A stretch of 64,000 bases of DNA, taken from contig CAJUDG010000003.1 in assembly GCA_910584745.1 (NCBI GenBank), positions 214,397 to 278,396 of the forward strand, given 5' to 3'. The DNA is from an uncultured Eubacteriales bacterium. GTDB taxonomy: Bacteria > Bacillota > Clostridia > Oscillospirales > Acutalibacteraceae. The notes beneath the pieces are model-generated. The model searched no databases. It saw nothing but the letters and a program-made list of their open reading frames with translations, and was not told the origin of the DNA. Of the stretch, positions 41,938-49,955 are shown one piece after another. A program made the position numbers and the translations under genes. Position 1 is the stretch's first letter. Every line of letters starts with the position of its first letter.

Positions 41938-43326
41938 TTAAAGGCGTATCTTGGTCCACTCCCCCTTGCGGAACCGCAGGAAGGTGAGGATAAACCTAAG
42001 AACCTGGTCGCAGAAGGTGCCCAGCCACGCGCCGATAAGCCCGATGCCCAGCGGGTAGCAGAGCAGCCAGCTCATGCCTGGACGGATAAAGGTGACGCTG
42101 ATAAGGGATACCAGGGCGGTGAACTTTGTATCTCCTGCACCGCGAAGACAGCCGAACAGCACCACCTGCTCTATCTGGAAGAACAGGATCACGCTGAGTA
42201 TGCGCATTATCTGCCCGCCGTACCCGAGAATGACCGCTTCCTGGGAGAATAGGGTAAATATCTGCTTGCCGAACAGAAAATATATCGTGGCCACCAGACA
42301 GGCACAGAGCAGCCCTATTTTTTGACAGACATTTCCGTATATCTTCGCCATATCCGGGCGTTTTCTGCCCAAACTCTGGCCGATAAGCGTAACGGACGCC
42401 ACGGAAAGCCCATCCCCGAAGGAGAAGGACATGCTCATAAGGTTCATGCCTATCTGGTGGGCGGCCATCTGAGTGGTGCCCAGATGTGCTACGGTCATTG
42501 AGAACAGCAGGAAACCTATGCGCAGGCAGATCTGCTCCACAAAGGCGCTAAAGCCCACATTCAAGAGGGAATGCACGCTCATGCGGTCCGCTATCCAGCC
42601 CTTGACCGAGCGCAGATTGATGAATCCGTCCTTCCTGAGCACTGATGCTATACTGAGAGTACACGCGCACACCGTACCGATGACAGTTGCCAGAGCTGCA
42701 CCCCGCACCCCCAGAGCAGGAAAGCCGAAGTTGCCGCCGATAAGTAAGTAGTTGAAGATAACATTAACGGTGTTGGATATCACGTTTGTCAGCATGGCAA
42801 TCCTGGTGTTGCCAGCGCCCCGCTGAGCCGCGTTGAGCATAAGGGATATGGTGGAGAAGCCCAGGCCGCCCATGATGATCTGAAGATACTCCACGGCGTA
42901 CTCGTGGGTGTCGGCCTGAGAGCCCACCATCTTTATGATGGGGCTGGCAAATGCCACGAAAACAGAGCTGATAATTATCGTCAGGCCGATGGTGATAAGC
43001 AGCGCCATGCGGACTATTCGGTTTGCGCTCTCACGGTCCCCGGCCCCCTTGCGCCGTGCTACAAGGGCAGAGACAGCCACGTTCATGGAAAGGAACACCG
43101 CCAGCCCTAAGAATTTGGGCTGGGTGGTAAGCCCCACGGCAGCTATGGCAAAGGAGCCCAGAGAGCCCACCATGATGGTGTCTACCATTCCGGCAAGGCA
43201 TACAAAGAACGACTCAAGCACCGAGGGCCATGCCACGTTTACAGCGTCACGGATTATCTCTCTGTTCGGCGGAACATCCCCAAGCTCCATTCCTTTACAT
43301 ATCTTTTCGGCATTGATAAACTGCAT
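41938..43326 (-). CDS. MATE family efflux transporter (second copy)
   Basis: A 462-aa, 12-helix MATE transporter of the NorM/DinF type (NVAWPSVLESFFVCLAGMVDTIMVGSLGSFAIAAVGLTTQP; second half from SLLNVGFSAFVEQICLRIGFLLFSM). It differs from the MATE protein at 11.1 kb in its cytosolic N-terminal extension of about 25 residues and is not a recent duplicate. RBS GGGAG is ten bases upstream. It has its own promoter and shares an intergenic region with the hydrogenase cluster. Substrate unknown. Confidence 0.93.
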   Translation of the reverse strand: MQFINAEKICKGMELGDVPPNREIIRDAVNVAWPSVLESFFVCLAGMVDTIMVGSLGSFAIAAVGLTTQPKFLGLAVFLSMNVAVSALVARRKGAGDRESANRIVRMALLITIGLTIIISSVFVAFASPIIKMVGSQADTHEYAVEYLQIIMGGLGFSTISLMLNAAQRGAGNTRIAMLTNVISNTVNVIFNYLLIGGNFGFPALGVRGAALATVIGTVCACTLSIASVLRKDGFINLRSVKGWIADRMSVHSLLNVGFSAFVEQICLRIGFLLFSMTVAHLGTTQMAAHQIGMNLMSMSFSFGDGLSVASVTLIGQSLGRKRPDMAKIYGNVCQKIGLLCACLVATIYFLFGKQIFTLFSQEAVILGYGGQIMRILSVILFFQIEQVVLFGCLRGAGDTKFTALVSLISVTFIRPGMSWLLCYPLGIGLIGAWLGTFCDQVLRFILTFLRFRKGEWTKIRL

Positions 43327-43367
43327 GCACCCACACTCCCAAGCTGAAAATAGTTGTCATTGCAATC

Positions 43368-43396
43368 ATTATACGCCATCTGCCCGGAAAAAGCAA
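43368..43396 (-). promoter_or_regulatory. Promoter of the second MATE gene
   Basis: Minus-strand TTGCTT (43391-43396), 17 bp, TATAAT (43368-43373), about 42 bp before the start. Confidence 0.75.
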
Positions 43397-43449
43397 TAGG
43401 CAGGGGAGACTTAGGGTTTTGAGCAGAATGACCTGTTTTCTCGCTTAAA

Positions 43450-43473
43450 TTATCGATAAATAGGTATCGATAA
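43450..43473. repeat. Perfect 9-bp inverted repeat upstream of the hydrogenase cluster
   Basis: TTATCGATA - AATAGG - TATCGATAA. It lies 29 bp upstream of the hydrogenase-cluster -35 box and 54 bp upstream of the MATE -35 box, in a region with no gene. This is a plausible activator or repressor site; no known regulator motif (Fur, Rex, Fnr) matches exactly. Confidence 0.6.
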
Positions 43474-43501
43474 CGATTATACGGATATACAGATTTTTTC
43501 A

Positions 43502-43530
43502 TTGCAAAATTCATAGAAAAATGTTAGAAT
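43502..43530 (+). promoter_or_regulatory. Promoter of the hydrogenase-phosphatase cluster
   Basis: TTGCAA (43502-43507), 17 bp, TAGAAT (43525-43530), about 42 bp before the first ATG. Confidence 0.72.
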
Positions 43531-43571
43531 ATAGACACAGTTCCAACAACATTTTTTAGGAGGTCAAAGTC

Positions 43572-43811
43572 ATGAAAGTTACAGTATGTATCGGTAGTTC
43601 CTGCCACATAAAGGGGTCCCGTCAGGTGGTCGAGCAGCTTCAGCAGCTGATCGCCGACAACGGCCTGAAGGAGAAGGTGGACCTGGGCGGCACCTTCTGC
43701 ATGGGCAAGTGTCAGCAGGGCGTATGCGTCACGGTAGACGACCAGTTCTACTCCGTTTCCCCCGAGACCACCGAGGAGTTCTTCAACAACAACATCAAGG
43801 CCAAGGTCTAA
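43572..43811 (+). CDS. Thioredoxin-like [2Fe-2S] ferredoxin, NuoE/HydC-type
   Basis: A 79-aa protein that is just the thioredoxin-fold 2Fe-2S domain. Two Cys pairs bind the cluster: C-x-x-x-x-C (CIGSSCHIKGS, residues 6 and 11) and C-x-x-x-C (FCMGKCQQG, near residue 43). It lacks the helical N-terminal part of NuoE, so it is a stand-alone electron carrier. RBS AGGAGG lies before the ATG. As first gene of the operon, 30 bp before the sensory hydrogenase, it probably passes electrons to or from it. Confidence 0.9.
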   Translation: MKVTVCIGSSCHIKGSRQVVEQLQQLIADNGLKEKVDLGGTFCMGKCQQGVCVTVDDQFYSVSPETTEEFFNNNIKAKV

Positions 43812-43841
43812 AACCATCATAACCGAAAGGAGACTGGGAAT

Positions 43842-45512
43842 ATGCCGGACTGTTTGCGGTTAAAAAAATCCAACTGTAAGAACTGCTATAAATGTATCCG
43901 CCACTGCCCTGTAAAGGCAATACGCTTTTCAGGCAGCCAGGCCCATATCATCAGCGACGAGTGTATACTCTGCGGCCAGTGCTTCGTGGTATGCCCGCAG
44001 AACGCCAAGGAGATAGTGGACGAGACCGAGAAGGTGAAGGTGCTCATGCAGAGCGGCGACCCCGTTATCGTCAGCCTGGCGCCCTCCTTTATCGCCAACT
44101 TCCCCGGCGTTGGCATCGGGGCCATGAAAAAGGCGCTTAAGCAGCTGGGCTTCTTTGACGTGGAGGAGACCGCCCTTGGCGCCACCATGGTCAAGAGCGA
44201 GTATGAGCGTATGCTGAAAGAGGACAAGCGCGACGTGCTCATAAGCTCTTGCTGCCACTCGGTGAACCTGCTTATCCAAAAGCATTTCCCCGCCGCCCTG
44301 GAGTTCCTGGCGGATATCGATTCCCCAATGATGGCCCACTGCAAGGACATCAAGCGCCGCATACCCAACGCCAAGACCGTGTTTATCGGGCCCTGCGTCG
44401 CCAAGAAGGACGAGGCCGGGCGGTATGAGGGCATTGTGGACAGCGTGCTCACCTTCGAGGAGTTGAGCCAGTGGCTGGATTCAGCGGGAGTGAAGCTTGA
44501 TAAGGAGATGGACTCTGAGGAGTGCAGCCGCGCCCGTTTCTTCCCAACCACCGGCGGTATTCTGAAGACCATGGAGCTGGACGCTCCCGGCTATGCGTAT
44601 CTGGCCCTGGACGGCGCTGAAAACTGCATCGCCGCTCTACAGGACATTATAGACGGAAAGCTGCACAACTGCTTTATAGAGATGTCCATCTGCACCGGCA
44701 GCTGCGTCGGCGGCCCGGTCATGGAGAGACATTCTCCCGTCAGGGACTATGTGGCCGTGTCAAACTACGCCGGCGAAAGGGACTTCGAGGTCAGGCAGCC
44801 CGAGCCCAAGTCCATGCGCAAGCAGTTTGCCTATCTCGAGATGCAGAACCGTATGCCCACCGAGGCGGAGATCAATACCGCCCTCAGACAGATGGGCAAG
44901 TTCAAGCCCTCTCAGGAACTCAACTGCGGGTCCTGCGGCTATAACACCTGCCGTGAGAAGGCCATCGCCGTCTGCCAGGGCAAGGCCGAGATATCCATGT
45001 GCCTGCCCTTCCTTAAGGACAAGGCCGAGGGCTTCTCCGACGCCATAGTGAACAACACCCCCAACGGTCTTATAGTGCTCAACGAGGACCTTGAGGTGCA
45101 GCAGATCAACAATAAGGCCAGGAAGATAATGAACATACGCTCCGCCTCCGACGTGCTGGGCGAGCCGGTGGTGAGGATACTTGACCCCACAGTGTTCCTG
45201 AACGTGCTGAATACCAAGCGAGATGTGCGCGACGAGAAGGTATACCTTGCCGAGTACAAGTGCTATGTGGAGCAGTCGGTTGTTTACGACCGGGACCTGC
45301 ATTTGCTTATCGGTATCATGCGCGATATCACCGACGAGCAGCTGGAGCGGGAGAAGAAGGAGGACATCAGCAGGCAGACAGTGGAGGTTGCTGATAAGGT
45401 TGTGGAAAAACAAATGCGCATCGTCCAGGATATAGCGAGTCTTTTGGGCGAAACGGCTGCCGAGACCAAGATTGCGCTGACAAAGCTGAAGGAGTCGATA
45501 ACCGATGAATGA
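43842..45512 (+). CDS. Sensory-type [FeFe]-hydrogenase with Fe-S and PAS domains (HydS-like)
   Basis: A 556-aa protein. In order: two [4Fe-4S] ferredoxin motifs (residues about 10-55), an H-cluster domain with L1 Cys137-Cys138 in SSCCH, L2 Cys185 in GPCVAKK and L3 Cys284/Cys288 in CTGSCVGG, a 4Fe-4S module (LNCGSCGYNTC, about residues 362-390), then a PAS domain (about 400-520) and a C-terminal helix. All H-cluster cysteines are kept, but L1 has SCCH instead of the SCCP of catalytic enzymes. This matches group C (putative sensory) hydrogenases. It overlaps the phosphatase gene by 8 bp, suggesting H2 or redox state is relayed to that phosphatase. Confidence 0.9.
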   Translation: MPDCLRLKKSNCKNCYKCIRHCPVKAIRFSGSQAHIISDECILCGQCFVVCPQNAKEIVDETEKVKVLMQSGDPVIVSLAPSFIANFPGVGIGAMKKALKQLGFFDVEETALGATMVKSEYERMLKEDKRDVLISSCCHSVNLLIQKHFPAALEFLADIDSPMMAHCKDIKRRIPNAKTVFIGPCVAKKDEAGRYEGIVDSVLTFEELSQWLDSAGVKLDKEMDSEECSRARFFPTTGGILKTMELDAPGYAYLALDGAENCIAALQDIIDGKLHNCFIEMSICTGSCVGGPVMERHSPVRDYVAVSNYAGERDFEVRQPEPKSMRKQFAYLEMQNRMPTEAEINTALRQMGKFKPSQELNCGSCGYNTCREKAIAVCQGKAEISMCLPFLKDKAEGFSDAIVNNTPNGLIVLNEDLEVQQINNKARKIMNIRSASDVLGEPVVRILDPTVFLNVLNTKRDVRDEKVYLAEYKCYVEQSVVYDRDLHLLIGIMRDITDEQLEREKKEDISRQTVEVADKVVEKQMRIVQDIASLLGETAAETKIALTKLKESITDE

Positions 45513-46677
45513 TCTTTGCGCCGATATCGGATACAAGAGCATAAACCACTATGGCGAGCAGCTCTGCGGCGACCATGTGGACGTTATCGAGCAGGGAGAC
45601 AACTCCACCGTTGTGGTGCTGGCCGACGGCCTTGGCAGCGGAGTGAAAGCAAGCATCCTCTCCACGCTTACATCAAAGATAATCTCCACCATGATGGCCG
45701 CCGGTATGCCCCTTGAGGAGTGCGTCTCCGCGGTGGCGGCTACCCTTCCGGTCAGCTCCGAGCACGGGGTGGCCTACTCCACCTTCACCATCATACACCT
45801 GCTGAATAACCAGACCGCCGAGCTGATACAGTACGATAATCCCCACGTTATACTGCTGCGGGACGGGGTGAACTACGACTATCCCAAGACCGAGATGAAC
45901 ATAGGCGGCAAGCAGATATTCAAATCCTCCATACCCCTTAGGGAAAACGACGCCTTTATCGCCATGAGCGACGGCTGTCCCCACGCAGGTATCGGGATAG
46001 AGTACAACTTCGGATGGGCCATAGAGGACATCACCAGCTTTATGGAGACCATCATCCTGGCAGGTTATACCGCCAAGACCTTGTCTACCATGCTGGTGGA
46101 CGAGTGTTATAAGCTGTATGGGGGAGAGCCCAAGGACGATGTGACCTCCTGCGTGGTGCGCATCCGCAAGCGCGAGCCCATGAACCTGCTGTTCGGCCCG
46201 CCCTCAAACCGGGACGACTGCGACCGCATGATGAGCCTGTTCTTCTCCAAGGAAGGCAAACATATCATCTGCGGCGGCACCACCTCCACCATAGCCTCCC
46301 AGTTCCTGAGAAAGCCCCTAAAGCCCAGCCTGAACTTCGAGGGCTCGGACCTGCCGCCCACCGCCGAGATAGAGGGCGTGGATCTTGTGACCGAGGGCGT
46401 TATCACCATCGCCAGGGTGCTGGAGTACGCCAAGGACTACCTGAAGGACAACGACAGGTACGAGGACTGGGGCATGAAGCGGGACGGCGCTGCGTTAATA
46501 AGCCGGTTCCTGTTCGAGGAGGCCACCGACATCAACTTCTTTGTGGGCCGGGCCATAAACCCCGCCCACCAGAACCCTGATCTGCCCATAACCTTCAGCA
46601 TCAAGATGAGCCTTGCTGAGGAGCTGGTGGACTGTCTCCGGCAGATGGGCAAGAGGGTAAAAGTAAGCTATTTTTAA
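45505..46677 (+). CDS. PP2C/SpoIIE-type serine phosphatase linked to the hydrogenase
   Basis: A 390-aa protein. Residues 1-225 form a SpoIIE-like PP2C domain with metal-binding aspartates in VVLADGLGSG, FIAMSDGCPHAG and KDDVTSCVV. Residues 230-390 are a separate domain (GKHIICGGTTSTIASQFLRK; DLVTEGVITIARVLEYAKDYL) that I cannot name; it is the usual C-terminal part of phosphatases found in hydrogenase operons. The ATG lies inside the end of the sensory hydrogenase gene. It may dephosphorylate a Ser/Thr protein, such as an anti-sigma antagonist, in response to the sensor. The partner is not in the window. Confidence 0.9.
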   Translation: MNDLCADIGYKSINHYGEQLCGDHVDVIEQGDNSTVVVLADGLGSGVKASILSTLTSKIISTMMAAGMPLEECVSAVAATLPVSSEHGVAYSTFTIIHLLNNQTAELIQYDNPHVILLRDGVNYDYPKTEMNIGGKQIFKSSIPLRENDAFIAMSDGCPHAGIGIEYNFGWAIEDITSFMETIILAGYTAKTLSTMLVDECYKLYGGEPKDDVTSCVVRIRKREPMNLLFGPPSNRDDCDRMMSLFFSKEGKHIICGGTTSTIASQFLRKPLKPSLNFEGSDLPPTAEIEGVDLVTEGVITIARVLEYAKDYLKDNDRYEDWGMKRDGAALISRFLFEEATDINFFVGRAINPAHQNPDLPITFSIKMSLAEELVDCLRQMGKRVKVSYF

Positions 46678-46689
46678 GGAGGGCGACAA

Positions 46690-48129
46690 GTGAATCAGCC
46701 AAATCAACTGAAAAGGTTTGACACCAAGGTACAGTACCTAAAATACAAAGTCCTCCGGGAAACTGCCCGGATGGCATGGGCCGACAAGCTTCTTGAGGGG
46801 ATGATGGACATACCCAAGATTATCGTTCCCGGCAAGGAGCCCACCATGCGCTGCTGCGTCTATAAGGAGCGGGCCATCCTAGCCGAGCGCGTGAAGATGG
46901 CCATGGGCGGCCACGCAGACAATCCCAACATAATTGAGGTAATAGATATAGCCTGCGACGAATGTCCTGCTGCCGGCTATGAGGTGACGGACTCCTGCCG
47001 TGGCTGTTTAGCCCACCGCTGCGAGGACGTCTGCCGCCGGGGAGCCATCTCCTTCGACCATAACCACGTTGCCCATATCGACAAGTCAAAGTGCGTGGAG
47101 TGCGGCCAGTGCGCCAAGGTCTGCCCCTACTCGGCCATCGTTGACCGCAAGCGCCCCTGCCAGGTGGCGTGCAAGGTCAAGGCCATCTCCATCAACGAGA
47201 ACAAGGCCGCAGCCATCGACGACGAGAAGTGCATCCAGTGCGGCGCGTGCGTGTATCAGTGCCCCTTCGGCGCGGTAACGGACAAGTCCTTTATGCTCAA
47301 CGTTATCGACATGCTGAAAAAGAGTGAGGGCAATAAGAACTACAAGGTCTACGCGGTGGTAGCGCCGTCCATCTCCAGCCAGTTTGTCTACGCAAACCTG
47401 GGGCAGGTCATCACGGGCCTTAAGAAGATGGGCTTCTTTACTGTTATCGAAGCGGCCCTGGGTGCAGACATGGTGGCAATGAGCGAGTCCCGTGAACTGG
47501 CTGAGAAGGGCTTCCTGACCAGCTCCTGCTGCCCGGCCTTTGTATCATACGTCAAGTCCGCGTTCCCGGAGCTCAAGGACAATATCTCCCACAACCTGTC
47601 GCCCATGGCGGCGCTGGCGGAGTACCTGAAGAAGACCGACCCCACCGGCAAGGTGGTGTTTATCGGCCCCTGCACGGCCAAGAAGGCCGAGGCAAGGCAG
47701 GAGCGCGTGCGTCCGCTTATCGACGCGGTGCTCACCTTCGAGGAGCTGCAGGCCCTGTTCGACAGCCTTGATATGGACATCACCACCCTGGAGGAGGACG
47801 TACTGGACAACGCCTCCTATTATGGACGCATATTTGCCCGCTCCGGCGGCGTGTCCGACGCTGTAGCCCAGGCCATGAAGGAGCAGGGGATAGAGTTCGA
47901 CCTGAAAGCGGTGCCCTGCGACGGCATTGAGGCCTGCCGTATGGCACTGCTGAAGAAGTCAAAGAACGCTTTAGCCGGAAACTTTATCGAAGGTATGGCA
48001 TGTGTCGGCGGCTGTATAGGAGGCGCAGGCTGCCTTACCCACGGCGAGAAGAACAAGGCCGAGGTGGATAAGTACGGCAAAGAGGCAATGGAAAAGACCA
48101 TCGGAGAGGCTGTCTCTATTCTACAGTAA
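46690..48129 (+). CDS. [FeFe]-hydrogenase, group B-like, GTG start
   Basis: A 479-aa monomeric-type hydrogenase with N-terminal Cys-rich region (SCRGCLAHRCEDVC), two [4Fe-4S] motifs (CVECGQCAKVCP; CIQCGACVYQCP) and the H-cluster domain: L1 Cys280-Cys281-Pro in SSCCPAF, L2 Cys328 in GPCTAKKAE, and L3 Cys438/Cys442 in EGMACVGGCIGG. Having GPCTAKK rather than MPCxxK places it with group B enzymes of Clostridia, whose direction (H2 evolution or uptake) is poorly known. GTG follows AAGGAGG, 12 bp after the phosphatase. The maturases HydE, HydF and HydG are not in the window. Confidence 0.92.
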   Translation: MNQPNQLKRFDTKVQYLKYKVLRETARMAWADKLLEGMMDIPKIIVPGKEPTMRCCVYKERAILAERVKMAMGGHADNPNIIEVIDIACDECPAAGYEVTDSCRGCLAHRCEDVCRRGAISFDHNHVAHIDKSKCVECGQCAKVCPYSAIVDRKRPCQVACKVKAISINENKAAAIDDEKCIQCGACVYQCPFGAVTDKSFMLNVIDMLKKSEGNKNYKVYAVVAPSISSQFVYANLGQVITGLKKMGFFTVIEAALGADMVAMSESRELAEKGFLTSSCCPAFVSYVKSAFPELKDNISHNLSPMAALAEYLKKTDPTGKVVFIGPCTAKKAEARQERVRPLIDAVLTFEELQALFDSLDMDITTLEEDVLDNASYYGRIFARSGGVSDAVAQAMKEQGIEFDLKAVPCDGIEACRMALLKKSKNALAGNFIEGMACVGGCIGGAGCLTHGEKNKAEVDKYGKEAMEKTIGEAVSILQ

Positions 48130-48148
48130 GAATATTTATGATCTTATA

Positions 48149-48185
48149 GGCAGAGAGCTCTATATGGGGAGTTCTCTGCCTTTCT
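48149..48185 (+). terminator. Terminator of the hydrogenase cluster
   Basis: GGCAGAGAGCTC pairs with GAGTTCTCTGCC (one G-U), then TTTCTTG. Confidence 0.82.
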
Positions 48186-48232
48186 TGTTTAAAGTCTCCT
48201 GAAAATAAAATCAATTTTAGATACATTTAATC

Positions 48233-48261
48233 TTGATTATCGAGTCGAAATTGTGTATAAT
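48233..48261 (+). promoter_or_regulatory. Promoter of the dockerin-protein gene
   Basis: TTGATT (48233-48238), 17 bp, TATAAT (48256-48261), 32 bp before the ATG. Confidence 0.8.
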
Positions 48262-48293
48262 TTGATATAACATATTCCAAAGGCGGTGTTATA

Positions 48294-49880
48294 ATGAAAA
48301 AGAGTCGTGCAAAATGGCCGTTGATAAAAAAGCTGCGGATATTTTTTCTGTTTGCAACGGCTTCCTTACTCTGTTTGTTACTCGCTGCCGGAATAACCGA
48401 TGAGAACGATATGGAGCTTCGGCTTATGGGTATACATGACAGCCGGTTTGCCGTGTTGCTGGAAGATTCAGGGAAGGTATTCGCATACTATAAAGATTTA
48501 TCTGACCCTGATAGCCATCTGACAAGAGCACAAAGTGTACCGGAAAGCGGCTGTACATTCTTTTTTGATGACGGTACGTTAGGGGTTGCGGATATATTTG
48601 ACGGAGAATTTGACGTTAATATCTATCCATTCGATACAGGCTTAGAGTATGATGACGACCGCTGCCCATTTGACTTTTCTCCAAGCGAAGGCGATAAGCT
48701 GGTTTTTTCAAATACCGACATGAATGAATATATAATGTATATACTCTCTGCTGACGGAACTTTGCGGGCATGTGAAGCTATGTGTGAGCCGGAAGAGGAT
48801 GCCTTATTAAGCGGGGTCAACTTTCTTGAGTCCACCCAAGGCGGGTGGGTTTACGCATATGCTGGCGAAACACTCCGGCGCTGGATAGGAAGTGATTTTC
48901 ACATATGTGAAGAATATCCGGGCGCACCCTGCCCGGATAGGCTGGTGGGAGAGAGCGTGTATATCGACGAAGTGGGTTCGCTTGTAAGGCTCAATGGGGG
49001 AGCGGCCGTAACGGTTGATATCGATAAGGATAGCTTAAATGCGAATGCCTGCTTTGGAACAGACGAGTATATCATAGCAGCAGACAACTCTGGAACAGTT
49101 CACAAGTATGACTTGTCGGAAGAACAAGCTGTGAAAAGCGGGACGGCTGAGGTTGATGGCAGGATACTGGGAATCATTGAGGACAATGTACTTGTGAAAA
49201 AAGACGGTCAAATCTATTTGGAACGCCTTATCTTCCATGACCCCGATGACGAGTCCGGGGAAGAGGTTGATCCAACCCCCACACCTACACCCGTTCCAGA
49301 TGAAAGCGGAGAGCCTTCATCCAGTCCGTATCCTGATGATACTGCTACCCCCACTCCGGATCCTGACGATGGAAGCAGCGAGCCAAGTGAAGCTGAACCC
49401 ACACCCACGCCCACTCCCACTCCCACTCCTACACCGTTTCCTGCTGATAAAAACGATGAGGTAGGCAAGCTCATCGAGGAGATAAAATTTCAAGAACTGC
49501 CTGGAGAGAACGGCAGATACGCCTCTATGGCGGCTGGCGCAAGGGTGTCTGATCTGAGGGAAATTTATTGGCCGCAGAGCATTGAAGCATTTACGCAAAA
49601 GGACGAGCCAGTATATGAATCAATATTAAAAACTGGAATGAAGGTGCATCTTCCGCTGGAGGACGGCAATTACGAAGAGATCCCAATTATAATACGTGGC
49701 GACTGTGACGGCGACGGCAGAGTAAGAGAGTCTGATATAACCTTCGCTTCGCTATACATTATAAATGTTGTGTATGCTGAGACGGACGTTCAGTTTATGT
49801 CAATGGATATGAACGGCGACGGTGTGGTCACTATATGGGATTTGCCCTTGATTGTCGACGAGATTGAAGTTATAAAGTAA
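48294..49880 (+). CDS. Secreted or anchored protein with PT-rich linker and C-terminal dockerin
   Basis: A 528-aa protein with a basic N-terminus and hydrophobic segment (residues 16-34) acting as signal peptide or anchor. Residues 40-310 contain repeats of the type YIIAADNSGTVHKYDL and look like blades of a beta-propeller. Residues 312-386 are a Pro/Thr/Asp/Ser linker including (PT)n; 390-455 is a small unidentified domain; 468-528 is a type I dockerin with two calcium loops, DCDGDGRVRESD and DMNGDGVVTIWD. A dockerin would bind a cohesin on a scaffold protein, but no cohesin is in the window. RBS AAGGCGG is weak. Base composition is more AT-rich than the arginine or chaperone genes. Confidence 0.8.
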   Translation: MKKSRAKWPLIKKLRIFFLFATASLLCLLLAAGITDENDMELRLMGIHDSRFAVLLEDSGKVFAYYKDLSDPDSHLTRAQSVPESGCTFFFDDGTLGVADIFDGEFDVNIYPFDTGLEYDDDRCPFDFSPSEGDKLVFSNTDMNEYIMYILSADGTLRACEAMCEPEEDALLSGVNFLESTQGGWVYAYAGETLRRWIGSDFHICEEYPGAPCPDRLVGESVYIDEVGSLVRLNGGAAVTVDIDKDSLNANACFGTDEYIIAADNSGTVHKYDLSEEQAVKSGTAEVDGRILGIIEDNVLVKKDGQIYLERLIFHDPDDESGEEVDPTPTPTPVPDESGEPSSSPYPDDTATPTPDPDDGSSEPSEAEPTPTPTPTPTPTPFPADKNDEVGKLIEEIKFQELPGENGRYASMAAGARVSDLREIYWPQSIEAFTQKDEPVYESILKTGMKVHLPLEDGNYEEIPIIIRGDCDGDGRVRESDITFASLYIINVVYAETDVQFMSMDMNGDGVVTIWDLPLIVDEIEVIK

Positions 49881-49909
49881 TACCGGCAATTTATAGAACA
49901 TGATATTAC

Positions 49910-49954
49910 AAAAAAGCAATTATAGGATCAGTTGAATCCTATAATTGCTTTTTT
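49910..49954. terminator. Strong bidirectional terminator after the dockerin gene
   Basis: A perfect 19-bp stem (arms 49910-49928 and 49936-49954, loop CAGTTGA) with AAAAAA at its base on one side and TTTTTT on the other. Confidence 0.9.
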
Positions 49955-49955
49955 G

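Noticed and set aside
49260..49450. CCCAC(T/A)CC repeat run considered as a CRISPR or minisatellite.
   Set aside because: It is coding sequence for a Pro-Thr linker, with no spacers.
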